Shown here: positions 1 to 9,057 of the stretch, one piece after another
Layout: each line of letters opens with the position of its first letter
Position numbering within the stretch: position 1 is the stretch's first letter
DNA from: an uncultured Bacteroidales bacterium
Lineage (GTDB): Bacteria; Bacteroidota; Bacteroidia; Bacteroidales; UBA932
Assembly: GCA_944323805.1 (NCBI GenBank)
Contig: CALUTW010000005.1
Coordinates: forward strand, 1 to 64,000
Length of the DNA: 64,000 nucleotides
Direction: 5' to 3'
Notes under the pieces: model-generated
Told to the model about the DNA's origin: nothing
The model's input: the letters and a program-made list of their open reading frames with translations, nothing else
The model's database searches: none
Translations under genes and position numbers: made by a program

Positions 1-18
1 GAATGGCTCAAGCCATTC
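1..18. repeat. Short inverted repeat at window edge
   Basis: An 8-bp inverted repeat (GAATGGCT / AGCCATTC) separated by two bases. It could be the stem of a terminator for a gene left of the window, but no clear T-run follows and the flanking gene is not visible. The rest of 1-124 is AT-rich and shows no gene. Confidence 0.25.
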
Positions 19-124
19 TTCAATAAATTTAAGGCGAAACCTAAAATAAATTTGGATTTAACTTAGAATTCGCCCTCATCTTTTTATCCCGTTCTCGGTA
101 TTGAGGAGATTTACTGTCGTGACA

Positions 125-1228
125 TCAGACATTGAAAAGGAAGTGCATTATATCCCCGTCCTGGACGACATAATCCTTGCCTTCGATGCCGAGCTTGCCT
201 GCAGCACGGCATGCAGCCTCGGACTTGAGTTCCACAAAGTCATCATATTTGATTACTTCGGCGCGGATGAAGCCTTTCTCGAAGTCTGAATGTATGACAC
301 CGGCTGCCTTAGGGGCCTTGTCTCCCTTGCAGATTGTCCATGCCCGGCATTCATCGGCTCCCGCAGTGAAGAATGTCTGCAGGTTCAGCAGTGAGTATGC
401 CTTCTGGATAAGTCTCACCACACCGGATTCCTCAAGCCCCATTTCCTCAAGGAACATCTGCCTTTCATCGTATGTCTCGAGCTCTGCAATATCGGACTCT
501 ATTTTAGCTGCAATTACGAGTATTTCAGCATTCTCGTCCTTGACAGCTTCCTTTACTCGCTCCACATATTCATTCCCGTGTGCCGCCGATGCTTCATCTA
601 CATTGCATACATACATTACCGGCTTGTCTGTAAGGAGGAAAAGGTCCTTTGACATCTGCTCCTCCTCAGGAGTCTCCGGCTGTACGGTACGGCATGACTT
701 GCCGGCAAGGAGGGCCTCCTTGTAGCGAAGCAGCAGCTCATACAGTTTTTTTGCGTTCTTGTCTCCGCCGGCCTGGGCCTGTTTCTGGACCTTGGCAAGA
801 CGGTTCTCCACTGTCTCCAGGTCTTTCATCTGGAGCTCCATGTCTATCACTTCCTTGTCCCTGACCGGATCTACACTTCCGTCCACATGCACAATGTTCG
901 GGTCATCAAAGCATCTCAGCACATGAAGTATGGCATCGGTCTCCCTGATGTTTGCAAGGAACTGGTTGCCGAGGCCTTCCCCCTTGCTGGCACCCTTCAC
1001 AAGTCCTGCAATGTCCACTATCTCTACTGTTGCAGGCACAACCCGTTTTGGGTTGCACAGTTTCTCGAGTACTTCCAGACGCTTGTCAGGCACAATCGTC
1101 GACCCTATATTCGGTTCGATTGTACAGAACGGGAAATTGGCACTCTGGGCTTTCCCGGAGCTGATGCAGTTGAAGAGAGTCGATTTGCCGACATTAGGCA
1201 GTCCTACTATTCCACACTTCAATGACAT
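125..1228 (-). CDS. ychF: Ribosome-associated ATPase YchF (OLA1/Obg family)
   Basis: A 367-residue P-loop protein of the YchF/OLA1 family, cytosolic ATPases that bind ribosomes and are linked to stress responses. Visible motifs are the G1 loop GLPNVGKST near the N-terminus, the G3 DIAGLVKGAS and, instead of NKxD, CNVDE, which is the change that makes this family prefer ATP. The C-terminal TGS-like domain ends in QDGDIMHFLFNV. An in-frame start exists at 1258, but it lies inside the -7 promoter box at 1256-1263, so the start MSLKCGIVG at 1228 is chosen; it also fits the family length. It is monocistronic and divergent from the phosphodiesterase gene. Confidence 0.96.
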   Translation of the reverse strand: MSLKCGIVGLPNVGKSTLFNCISSGKAQSANFPFCTIEPNIGSTIVPDKRLEVLEKLCNPKRVVPATVEIVDIAGLVKGASKGEGLGNQFLANIRETDAILHVLRCFDDPNIVHVDGSVDPVRDKEVIDMELQMKDLETVENRLAKVQKQAQAGGDKNAKKLYELLLRYKEALLAGKSCRTVQPETPEEEQMSKDLFLLTDKPVMYVCNVDEASAAHGNEYVERVKEAVKDENAEILVIAAKIESDIAELETYDERQMFLEEMGLEESGVVRLIQKAYSLLNLQTFFTAGADECRAWTICKGDKAPKAAGVIHSDFEKGFIRAEVIKYDDFVELKSEAACRAAGKLGIEGKDYVVQDGDIMHFLFNV

Positions 1229-1255
1229 GATATCTATCGTTTTGATTACGGGCGG

Positions 1256-1263
1256 CAAAGTTA
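1256..1263 (-). promoter_or_regulatory. -7 box of the ychF promoter
   Basis: On the minus strand the sequence TAACTTTG matches the Bacteroidota -7 consensus TAnnTTTG and lies 28 nt upstream of the ychF start. No clear TTG is seen at the -33 position. Confidence 0.6.
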
Positions 1264-1370
1264 CTAATTATTCATGCATTTCGCCACATTTTTCTCTTTT
1301 TGGTCCTTATTTCTCTTTACCCGGTACATATTGCGGAAGAATCTCATATGTCGGATTAATATGCAGGATT

Positions 1371-2447
1371 ATGAAAGATAGCATCTTTATATGGAAAAGG
1401 TATTTGCCGGGGCGGTATCCGCTGACGGGCATGGGAATCGTACTTCTGTTCCTTTTATCCGCAATGCCGTGCATGGGACAGGCCTGGGAACCAAGGGACA
1501 CGCTGCTGTTCATGTTCTGGAATCTCGAGAATTTCTTTGATTACACCGACAGCGGACAGAATGACTCGGACAGGGAGTTTTCCTCTTTCGGCGGAAGACG
1601 GTGGACAAAGGGACGGTTTTATGCAAAATGCAACGCAGTCGCCAAGACATTGCTGTGGATAGAGAGTGAGTACGGCAGGATTCCGGATGTTGCCGGTCTT
1701 GCCGAAGTCGAGAACAGGCATGTGCTTAATTCCCTTCTCGGTTCGACGTCCTTGAGGAAGTACGATTACGGGATAGTGCACTATGAATCCCCTGACAACA
1801 GGGGGATAGATGTAGCCCTCATATACAGGAAATCCGTTTTCAGGAAGATAAGATCCGGACCCGTTCCTGTGGGAATGGGTTCTTCCGGCAATGGATTCAG
1901 GACTCGGGATATATTGTATGCGGCCCTGGAGCTGTGCGTGGATGGATGTCGGGAAGGCCGTGAAGATGCCGCTGTATTTCATTTCCTTGTAAACCATCAT
2001 CCCTCCAAGTTCGGCGGAGCAAAGGCGTCTGCCCCGAAAAGGAGGGCAGCAATGGATGTCATGATGGGGATATGCGATTCGGTCTTCGCGGCGGGAGGCT
2101 CGAGGATAATATCGATGGGGGATTTCAATGATACTCCGGACAGTCCGCTGTTTGCCTTTGAAGGGACAGGGATGGTCAATCTTGCATTGCCTCTGGCCAT
2201 GGCGGGGGAAGGTACAATCCGTTATCGTGGCAAATGGGACCTGATAGATATGTTCATTGTCTCGGATATCTTGTCTGCCATGTCAGGGATGGAGGTCTGC
2301 CGTGTACCGTTCCTGACCGTATGGGACAACGCCTTTGCCGGCGAGAAGCCTTTCAGGACCTATTCCGGCCCGAGATATATCGGAGGAGTGAGCGATCATT
2401 TCCCGGTACTGATGAAGATTGTGCTACCCGTGATAAATAAGCAATGA
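1371..2447 (+). CDS. Secreted endonuclease/exonuclease/phosphatase (EEP) family protein
   Basis: A 358-residue protein with an N-terminal signal segment (hydrophobic stretch GIVLLFLLSAMPCMGQA) and an EEP fold (DNase I-like/synaptojanin-like, Mg2+-dependent phosphoesterase). Diagnostic motifs in order are MFWNLENFFD (N-terminal Asn), AEVENR (metal-binding Glu), NHHPSKFGG, GDFNDTPDS and the C-terminal SDHFPV (catalytic His). The substrate (nucleic acid or phospholipid headgroup) cannot be told from sequence. The start at 1371 is the first ATG giving a signal peptide; 1431 is an alternative. The frame stays open upstream into ychF antisense, which is a shadow. Confidence 0.88.
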   Translation: MKDSIFIWKRYLPGRYPLTGMGIVLLFLLSAMPCMGQAWEPRDTLLFMFWNLENFFDYTDSGQNDSDREFSSFGGRRWTKGRFYAKCNAVAKTLLWIESEYGRIPDVAGLAEVENRHVLNSLLGSTSLRKYDYGIVHYESPDNRGIDVALIYRKSVFRKIRSGPVPVGMGSSGNGFRTRDILYAALELCVDGCREGREDAAVFHFLVNHHPSKFGGAKASAPKRRAAMDVMMGICDSVFAAGGSRIISMGDFNDTPDSPLFAFEGTGMVNLALPLAMAGEGTIRYRGKWDLIDMFIVSDILSAMSGMEVCRVPFLTVWDNAFAGEKPFRTYSGPRYIGGVSDHFPVLMKIVLPVINKQ

Positions 2448-2462
2448 AAACATGGCTGCCGA

Positions 2463-2493
2463 TTGTTTTATCGGATGATATGAGTTATCTTTG
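2463..2493 (+). promoter_or_regulatory. galK promoter
   Basis: TTG at 2463-2465, a 20-nt spacer and TATCTTTG at 2486-2493 match the Bacteroidota -33/-7 promoter. The predicted start of transcription is near 2500, giving a leader of about 28 nt. Confidence 0.75.
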
Positions 2494-2527
2494 GACAACT
2501 GTTTGAAAACGGATAACCACATATAAA

Positions 2528-3673
2528 ATGAAATCAAGAATATCTGAAAAATTCAGGACTCTCTTCGGAAAAGATGGGGAATTCTTTGCTTCCGCCGGAC
2601 GTATTAATCTGATAGGGGAACATACCGACTATAATGGAGGATATGTCTTCCCCGGGGCAATCGATAAGGGCATGATGTCGGAAATCATGTTGAACGGCAC
2701 TGATAAGGTATGCGCCTATGCACTTGACCTGGATGAGTATGTTGAATTCGGGCTGAGAGAGGAAGATGCCCCTTCACAGAGCTGGGCAAGATATATTTTC
2801 GGGGTATGCCGCGAAATCATAAAGAAAGGAGGCAAAGTGGGAGGTTTCAACACCGTATTTGCCGGAGATGTGCCTCTCGGGGCCGGGATGTCCTCATCTG
2901 CTGCTCTGGAAAGCACGTTTGCCTTTGCGTTGAATGAGCTTTTCAACCTCGGAATCGGCAAGTTTGACCTTGCGAGGATCGGGCAGGCGACAGAACATAA
3001 CTATTGCGGTGTAAAATGCGGTATCATGGACCAGTTCGCTTCGATTTTCGGCAAAAAGGGAAGTCTTATCCGGCTCGACTGCAAGACCCTCGAATACAAA
3101 TATTATCCGTTCGACCCTGAAGGATACAGGCTGGTGCTTCTGGATTCTGTCGTCAAGCATGAACTGGCATCGTCCGCCTATAACAGGAGACGCGAATCAT
3201 GCGAGCGTGCCGTTGCCGCCATAAGGAAGAACCATCCGGAGGTGGAGTTTCTCAGGGATGCCGGGAAAGAATGGCTGGATGAAGTGAAGACGGATATTTC
3301 GGAAGAGGATTACAAGAGGGCCGAATATGTGATAGAGGAGGTCCAGAGGGTCATCGATGTCTGTGATGCACTTGAGAAAGGCGATTATGAGACTGTCGGT
3401 CGGAAGATGTACGAGACACATGACGGAATGAGCCGGCTGTATGAGGTAAGCTGTGAGGAGCTCGATTTCCTCAATGATATCGCCAGGAAGTGCGGAGTGA
3501 CCGGCTCAAGGGTAATGGGCGGAGGATTCGGAGGATGTACAATCAACCTTGTGAAAGAGGAACTCTACGACAGGTTCATAGCGGAAGCCAGGGCCGCATT
3601 CAAGGAGAGGTTCGGGCATGAACCAAAGGTCTATGATGTCGTGATCAGCGACGGGGCGAGGAAGCTGGAGTAG
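2528..3673 (+). CDS. galK: Galactokinase
   Basis: A full-length 381-residue GHMP kinase that phosphorylates alpha-D-galactose at C1 in the Leloir pathway. It carries the galactokinase signature GRINLIGEHTDYNGG near residue 24, the ATP-binding loop PLGAGMSSSAALES, the region around MDQFASIFG and the C-terminal GGGFGGCT motif. It has its own promoter and is followed by a convergent CpXC gene. The epimerase for the same pathway (galM) lies about 6.4 kb away in another transcription unit. Confidence 0.96.
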   Translation: MKSRISEKFRTLFGKDGEFFASAGRINLIGEHTDYNGGYVFPGAIDKGMMSEIMLNGTDKVCAYALDLDEYVEFGLREEDAPSQSWARYIFGVCREIIKKGGKVGGFNTVFAGDVPLGAGMSSSAALESTFAFALNELFNLGIGKFDLARIGQATEHNYCGVKCGIMDQFASIFGKKGSLIRLDCKTLEYKYYPFDPEGYRLVLLDSVVKHELASSAYNRRRESCERAVAAIRKNHPEVEFLRDAGKEWLDEVKTDISEEDYKRAEYVIEEVQRVIDVCDALEKGDYETVGRKMYETHDGMSRLYEVSCEELDFLNDIARKCGVTGSRVMGGGFGGCTINLVKEELYDRFIAEARAAFKERFGHEPKVYDVVISDGARKLE

Positions 3674-3703
3674 CTTCATCCAGTGGAAATATATTCCGCC
3701 GGG

Positions 3704-4369
3704 CTATCTTATATGTGAGTCTACCCATGCGGAATCTATCTGTTCAAATCCTTCTCCGGGTTTCATATGGGGATTGCGCTGCATGATGCCGGAGCAGTCC
3801 TCATATACATTCCATCCGATATTGACACCGCACATCTTGCCTTCGGAAGGGTACATCAGGGTAATGGTACGGTCTGTGTCTGACCCCTGCATGGAATAGA
3901 AATGAAAGACGGCATCCGATATCCCGAGGGCTCCGGATCTGTCCGGGGCCTTTGATATCATCTCCATCCGTGTGACATATTTGCAGAGTTCAATCACGGC
4001 ATCATCAAGGCCTGAATCAAATATGAGCACTTTTTCCATGAGCGACCCGGCATCCTTTACCAGGCGGAGAGTATAGCCTCCGATGGCTTTTGCGTGCAGA
4101 GATATTGAATTCATCTGGGTTTCAGAGATTTCCACTCCTTCCGGCAACAGCCATATCATAAGTTTTTTCTCAGGGTCATGATACAGTGTCTCGTATCTGG
4201 ACAGGTTTGTCTGACCGCAGGAAGAGCATTTCCACAGGAACAATGACCCGTCGCGGACCTTGTCCTTGAGCTCGGGATTCTCCGAGACGTTTATGCTCCT
4301 GTATACCGTGATTCCGTTCTTGTGTCCGCATTTTGAGCAGGCGGCCTCTGCATTTCTGATTATAGACAT
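3704..4369 (-). CDS. CpXC-domain protein
   Basis: A 221-residue protein whose N-terminus has two CxxC knuckles (CSKCGHKNG and CSSCGQTN) spaced as in the CpXC family, probably binding one zinc ion, followed by an alpha/beta region without recognised motifs. The biochemical role is unknown. The longest ORF starts at 4402, but the -7 box at 4390-4397 lies downstream of that codon, so the start MSIIRNAEAACSKC at 4369 is chosen. It is divergent from the yeiH-type transporter. Confidence 0.75.
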   Translation of the reverse strand: MSIIRNAEAACSKCGHKNGITVYRSINVSENPELKDKVRDGSLFLWKCSSCGQTNLSRYETLYHDPEKKLMIWLLPEGVEISETQMNSISLHAKAIGGYTLRLVKDAGSLMEKVLIFDSGLDDAVIELCKYVTRMEMISKAPDRSGALGISDAVFHFYSMQGSDTDRTITLMYPSEGKMCGVNIGWNVYEDCSGIMQRNPHMKPGEGFEQIDSAWVDSHIR

Positions 4370-4389
4370 GGCATTATCCGTTGAGGATG

Positions 4390-4397
4390 CAAAGTTA
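4390..4397 (-). promoter_or_regulatory. -7 box of the CpXC gene promoter
   Basis: Minus-strand TAACTTTG, 20 nt upstream of the start at 4369. No good -33 TTG is visible. It lies back to back with the yeiH promoter. Confidence 0.6.
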
Positions 4398-4413
4398 CTC
4401 ATTTATCCCTGAT

Positions 4414-4444
4414 TTGGAATTATTATGAATTGCATTTATCTTTG
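4414..4444 (+). promoter_or_regulatory. yeiH promoter
   Basis: TTG at 4414-4416, 20-nt spacer, TATCTTTG at 4437-4444. Transcription should begin near 4451, which excludes the TTG codon at 4430 as start. Confidence 0.75.
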
Positions 4445-4471
4445 CGCCTTTCGTGTCAGAAAAACCGTTGT

Positions 4472-5710
4472 ATGATGAAGAAATGGCTTAGACAATTTAC
4501 TTCCGAGGACTGGATAATCGTATTTGCGGGAGCCGTGATACTTGCGCTTGCCATTGCATTCCCGTCTGTGATGCCGGAGATGCCGAAGTCTCTCGCATCT
4601 GCAGAGGACTGGCTGTCCGCACTTTATATGTTCCTTTTCGTGCTGGTGCTTACGTATGTCACATCGGCTGCCTTAAGGAGGCCTTTGAAAGGGATTTTCC
4701 TTTCACTGCTGGTAATATTTGCCCTGACATTGGGCGCACAGGTCATCGCTTCCATCCCCGCTGTGAAGAAACTCGGGTTTGAGCCTGTGTTCTTTGCCGT
4801 TATCCTCGGCCTGATTGTAAGCAATGTGTTCCGTGTCCCTGGCTGGCTTAAGCCTGCAATCCAGAGTGAGTTCTATATCAAGATAGGCATCATATGCCTT
4901 GGCTCGACAATTCTTTTCAAGGAAGTCCTCGAATCAGGGGCATATGGCCTTGCCCAGTCTCTCATTGTGGTGTTCTCGGTGTGGTATTTCGCATTCTGGG
5001 TCGGAAAGAAACTGAAAGTGGACCCGGAAATGAGGACAATGCTTTCATCGGCAGTCTCCATATGCGGTGTATCGGCTGCAATCGCCACTTGCGGAGTCAT
5101 AAAGGGCGACAACAGGAAACTGTCATACGTGATATCCCTGGTACTCATAATAGCCATTCCTATGATGTATCTCCTTCCGTGGCTTGCAGGTCTTATGGGG
5201 CTGAACGAGGAGGTGGCCGGAGCATGGCTCGGCGGTACGATCGATACTACAGGGGCAGTCGCAGCCTCAGGTACCCTTATCGGGGAGACTGCCGCAAAGA
5301 CAGCCGTGATAGTGAAATCCTCGCAGAATGTGTTGCTTGGTGTGGCGGCCTTTGTCATTTCCCTGATGTGGTCATACCGGGGTACTGAACATGTCGACCG
5401 TCCTACCTTAGGCGTGATTTGGGACAGGTTCCCGAAATTTGTCGTCGGATTCATTGCCGCATCCCTGATATTCAGTTTTTGTATGGACGAGACTTCAGCC
5501 AAGGCCGTAGGAGTGGTTACCAAAGGCTTCCAGAATACTCTCTTCAGCATAGCGTTTGTCTGTATCGGGCTTGAAACGCGCTTCAAGGAGATTTTCAGCA
5601 GGGACAACCGCAGGCCTCTCTATGTCTTCCTGATTTCACAGACATTCAATATCATAGTGACGCTTGTTGTCGCCTATGTCATGTTCGGCATCATAAAGCC
5701 GGTGCTGTAG
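4472..5710 (+). CDS. YeiH family (UPF0324) putative anion exporter
   Basis: A 412-residue polytopic inner-membrane protein of the YeiH/UPF0324 family, predicted from relatives to export sulfate or a related anion; the substrate is not established. About ten hydrophobic segments are visible, with the family-typical stretches IKIGIICLGSTI, AAIATCGVIKG, GAWLGGTIDTTGAVAASG and VKSSQNVLLG. The start at 4472 (MMKKWLRQF; 4475 also possible) is the first codon after the predicted transcription start. The convergent gene ends 30 bp downstream. Confidence 0.85.
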   Translation: MMKKWLRQFTSEDWIIVFAGAVILALAIAFPSVMPEMPKSLASAEDWLSALYMFLFVLVLTYVTSAALRRPLKGIFLSLLVIFALTLGAQVIASIPAVKKLGFEPVFFAVILGLIVSNVFRVPGWLKPAIQSEFYIKIGIICLGSTILFKEVLESGAYGLAQSLIVVFSVWYFAFWVGKKLKVDPEMRTMLSSAVSICGVSAAIATCGVIKGDNRKLSYVISLVLIIAIPMMYLLPWLAGLMGLNEEVAGAWLGGTIDTTGAVAASGTLIGETAAKTAVIVKSSQNVLLGVAAFVISLMWSYRGTEHVDRPTLGVIWDRFPKFVVGFIAASLIFSFCMDETSAKAVGVVTKGFQNTLFSIAFVCIGLETRFKEIFSRDNRRPLYVFLISQTFNIIVTLVVAYVMFGIIKPVL

Positions 5711-5740
5711 CTAGCCTTACAGGCATGTCAATTCTGTGCC

Positions 5741-8700
5741 TCAGTCCGGAAGGCTGAAGCTCAGGTAAGGGCCGAAATAATGGCGGTTCATCAGGATACC
5801 TTCGGAGGCGAGGGCGTTGAAGGATGGGCCTCCGTTATATGAGTAGGTCAGTCCTATGCTTATCGGGACCCCTATCCAGAAGAAGCATCCGAATTCTATG
5901 CATGCGGTCACTCCGGCCGAGAACAGCCCCCCTCCATCGAATGCCGTATAATCGAAATGAGGTGTAATGACGGCCCGTTTGCCGTAAAATGCCGAGCCGA
6001 TGCTGAAATCCCCGAGAAAGACAGGGACAGCATAGTCGGCTGTGAGCTTCAGGCTTTGTCCGGAACGGTTTACCTCCTCCTGCAGACTGCCGACTGCAGT
6101 AAGGCCGCGTGGCAGGGTGTTGACTACGGAAGTGCTGAATACAGCCTTGCTGCCGAGTGACGTGTGGTACAGGGCGGAGAGCCTGAGTCCCTGTGTCCGG
6201 GTAATGCCCGGGAGGTATCCGTACAGGTAGGCATATCCTGCAGGAGCAAACCAGTCCGTCATCCCGGGACTGAATGATACCCCGGCTTCAAGCCCGATGC
6301 CCCAGTCGGGATATATCTCGGAATGGGCCGTCTGACGGGTAACATATGCGCGTATTGAGCCATTGAGTGTCTGGCTTACAATCCGTTTGCCGGCACTGGT
6401 CCCTACCGGCTCCGGATATTGTGTCTGGCTGCCGTCCCCGTCTCCGGCATCCCCTGTCCCGTCGCCGCTTCCGTCTTCTTCATTGATGCGGTAGTATGTA
6501 ACCGAGGTGTCATAGATGTCGTTGGAGACTGCATATGACACTTGCGGAATGACTCCCCTTGACCAGCCTCCCGAAGAGAAATTCAACGGGATGTAGGCAG
6601 AAATCCTTCCTTCGATGTACGGGGAAGAGGATTCCTGCCCGGTCATGGCAATGAGTAACGACTGCATGTCCGGCATGATGTAGCCGTCCACCCCGGAATG
6701 TATTGCAGACCTGTCATTGAAGTCCACAGATGCCTCCAGTACAGGATACAGTCCGGAATATGTAAACCTGACATGCCCTGAGTGTCTCCATGAATCGGGG
6801 TTGTAAGGGTCTTTATGTGCCGAGTATCCCACAGTGCCCGACATGGTCCCGAGAGAGTTCTGTATTATGGCCATTGCTCCGGGAGTGGCGCTCCGGTATG
6901 CATAGTCATAGCTCATGGACATCACATTGTCAATGTCCACGTAGAGCGGGGCCCATGAATGTATGCTGAATAGATGGGGGAATTTGCGGTACCGTTCAGG
7001 GGCGGTAAAGACCGTGGAGCATGTGTCGTCGCATATGATATCAGTGGTACTGCCCTTATCAGTCTTTGTTCTGGCAAGAGCCTGCTCCTGCCTGCTGAGT
7101 TCATCGGCAATCCTGTATCTGTGTATTTCGTTGAATGATACCTGTTTTACAGGAAGGTCCGCTGTGCCGGTGCATCTGAGCTCCTTTCCCTCCACCCCTG
7201 AGGCTGCATAGTAAAGCATGGATCTGTCCGGACTGAAGCAGAAGCCTTCTGCCCCGTATTCCGTTGATGTCAGCTGGAAAAGTTCCCCCGAATCAGGGAC
7301 AAGGCGGTACAGTTCGTTGACACCGGTCCTCCCGGATGTGAAAAGTATGCCGTTGCCGTCCGGCATCAGCCTTGAAATCTTTACAGGCTGCGGACTGAGC
7401 TCCGTATCCCATTGTCCTGTACGTGAGAATGCCTGTCCATCGCTCCCGGTCGTGAACTCCAGGCTGTACAGGCCGTAGCCGGCATCGGATATCCCGGCAG
7501 CGAATATGCGTTCCCCTGCCCACACGGCTTCGGTCAGCTGGAGAGTGTCCGGTGCGGGTATGATCGATATGGCTTTCTTTCCGGCTATGCTGAAGATTTC
7601 TATTTCCGAGCCACCCTCGACGGGATAGTTTATTGCCAGGATGCATTCCCCGGAAGGGGATGGAGCCGGGTTGAACCGTTTCCCTTCTTTTGTGAACGTG
7701 TGTTTCCTGCCGGTCCGGCAGTCCATGTACCGTATGACGGAATTGACTTTCATCGACCACCGGATGTCGCCCCTGTATTCGCTCCACCATAGAGTCTTCC
7801 CGTCAGCAGACATCCGCAGGTGTCCGGAAGTATTCCCGAAAGATGCGACATCGCGCTCTTTGCCGGCTTTGTCGACAATTACGAGCGCAGGGCTCTTGCC
7901 GAGACTTTCCCGGATGGCATAGACCCCGTCTGAAGTCACTGTTGTCCCGGAGTATACGGTGTATCTCCTGTGAGGTCCCGTGACCGGTTCATACGGCATG
8001 AAAGGGGCTCTCTGCCGCTTCTCTTCCTGCCATATGCCATTGTATATATGCATTGTCTCCTGGAAGGCCTTGCGGAATCCCTTGCCCGTGAATTCCTTGC
8101 TGACATTCCATTGCGAGACGATGTCATATGGGCGCCTTGCTGCATGCCGGAGATATTCCCCTGTAAAATCCGGCCTTCCCGAGATATATCTCTGTCCGCT
8201 TATCGCCATGTATCCGACAGCGTACCTGTCAGGTGTGTAATACCTGTAGGAGCCGTATCTCCAGCGGTTCCAGTTGCGGAAATCCCCGTTGTCGAATGCC
8301 GCCATGAAATAGTTAAGGAAGTCTGCAGAACGGCCTCGGCCGGCATCTGTCAGCGCCGTCTCGGCAACGACGGCATCGCCTTCCAGCATCCAGCGTTCCG
8401 GATAAAGTCCGGCCATCGCCCCTGCTGCCATTTCCCCGAAAAGCCAGTAGAACGGGCGGAAGGCATGGCTCATCCCGAACTGCATCTGCGCCACATGCCG
8501 CGACTCGTGTATTGCAAGCATCTTCTCCCAAGGCATTGCCTCGGCCCCGGATGCTTCAGGGGATGTAATGAGGTCCATACGTCTCGGTGCCCATGCCACA
8601 GAGCCGTTAGACAGGGCATTGTACGGGTGGAGGATTACCGGGGTCTTTCTCCTTGTCATCTCCCCAGGGACATATCCGGCGCTTCTCGAGACAGGGATAC

Positions 8701-8914
8701 GGTATTTCTCTAAAAGCGAGCCGTATACCCTTGCAAGGGAGTCAAGTCCTTCCGGATATATTATCCGGTATTCCGGACTTTCAATGCTGTACCATCTTGT
8801 GCGTCCGGGATCATCCCCGAGACTGTAGAACTGTGCGGCTGAGAGCATCGGTATGGCAAGGAATATCATTATGGCGGACAGCCGGCAATATATCTTGTGA
8901 ATAATAGTGTCCAT
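5741..8914 (-). CDS. Secreted HExxH / beta-propeller / outer-membrane barrel protein
   Basis: A 1057-residue exported protein. Residues 1-27 form a signal peptide ending SAAQ. Residues 50-330 look like a gluzincin-type metallopeptidase domain: H136-E-S-R-H140 with a second Glu in WMLEGDAVVAET (E178), the arrangement of the peptidase MA clan. Residues 340-620 contain TolB/WD40-like propeller repeats (RMSADGKTLWW, MPDGNGILFTSG, FSPDRSMLYY). From about 650 to the end, alternating beta strands with aromatic girdles suggest an outer-membrane barrel ending LSFSLPD. A Gly/Asp-rich loop (GSGDGTGDAGDGDG) interrupts the barrel part. Proteolytic activity is inferred only from the motif. It is monocistronic. 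Confidence 0.75.
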   Translation of the reverse strand: MDTIIHKIYCRLSAIMIFLAIPMLSAAQFYSLGDDPGRTRWYSIESPEYRIIYPEGLDSLARVYGSLLEKYRIPVSRSAGYVPGEMTRRKTPVILHPYNALSNGSVAWAPRRMDLITSPEASGAEAMPWEKMLAIHESRHVAQMQFGMSHAFRPFYWLFGEMAAGAMAGLYPERWMLEGDAVVAETALTDAGRGRSADFLNYFMAAFDNGDFRNWNRWRYGSYRYYTPDRYAVGYMAISGQRYISGRPDFTGEYLRHAARRPYDIVSQWNVSKEFTGKGFRKAFQETMHIYNGIWQEEKRQRAPFMPYEPVTGPHRRYTVYSGTTVTSDGVYAIRESLGKSPALVIVDKAGKERDVASFGNTSGHLRMSADGKTLWWSEYRGDIRWSMKVNSVIRYMDCRTGRKHTFTKEGKRFNPAPSPSGECILAINYPVEGGSEIEIFSIAGKKAISIIPAPDTLQLTEAVWAGERIFAAGISDAGYGLYSLEFTTGSDGQAFSRTGQWDTELSPQPVKISRLMPDGNGILFTSGRTGVNELYRLVPDSGELFQLTSTEYGAEGFCFSPDRSMLYYAASGVEGKELRCTGTADLPVKQVSFNEIHRYRIADELSRQEQALARTKTDKGSTTDIICDDTCSTVFTAPERYRKFPHLFSIHSWAPLYVDIDNVMSMSYDYAYRSATPGAMAIIQNSLGTMSGTVGYSAHKDPYNPDSWRHSGHVRFTYSGLYPVLEASVDFNDRSAIHSGVDGYIMPDMQSLLIAMTGQESSSPYIEGRISAYIPLNFSSGGWSRGVIPQVSYAVSNDIYDTSVTYYRINEEDGSGDGTGDAGDGDGSQTQYPEPVGTSAGKRIVSQTLNGSIRAYVTRQTAHSEIYPDWGIGLEAGVSFSPGMTDWFAPAGYAYLYGYLPGITRTQGLRLSALYHTSLGSKAVFSTSVVNTLPRGLTAVGSLQEEVNRSGQSLKLTADYAVPVFLGDFSIGSAFYGKRAVITPHFDYTAFDGGGLFSAGVTACIEFGCFFWIGVPISIGLTYSYNGGPSFNALASEGILMNRHYFGPYLSFSLPD

Positions 8915-9026
8915 GCAATTCTGTTATTATCCCGCTCCCGCAGGAGCACGGCCGTAAAATTAAAGATAAAATATCAATTGTCCCAGATGATTGCGCGGGA
9001 CAGTCAGATTTATCGGGGAAATTGAG

Positions 9027-9034
9027 TATTTTTG
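9027..9034 (+). promoter_or_regulatory. -7 box upstream of the thioredoxin-like lipoprotein gene
   Basis: TATTTTTG lies 23 nt upstream of the ATG at 9058. No clear -33 element is seen. It may drive the cluster lipoprotein-galM-thyA-trmB. Confidence 0.5.
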
Positions 9035-9057
9035 TCAGTCATTGAAAAGATATATCC

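Noticed and set aside
930..1370. N-terminal extension of the EEP-family gene
   Set aside because: Runs through antisense of ychF and would bury the signal peptide; start moved to 1371.
4873..5607. 244-codon minus-strand frame
   Set aside because: It lies fully antisense to the yeiH-type transporter and has no recognisable domain; a shadow of biased codon use.
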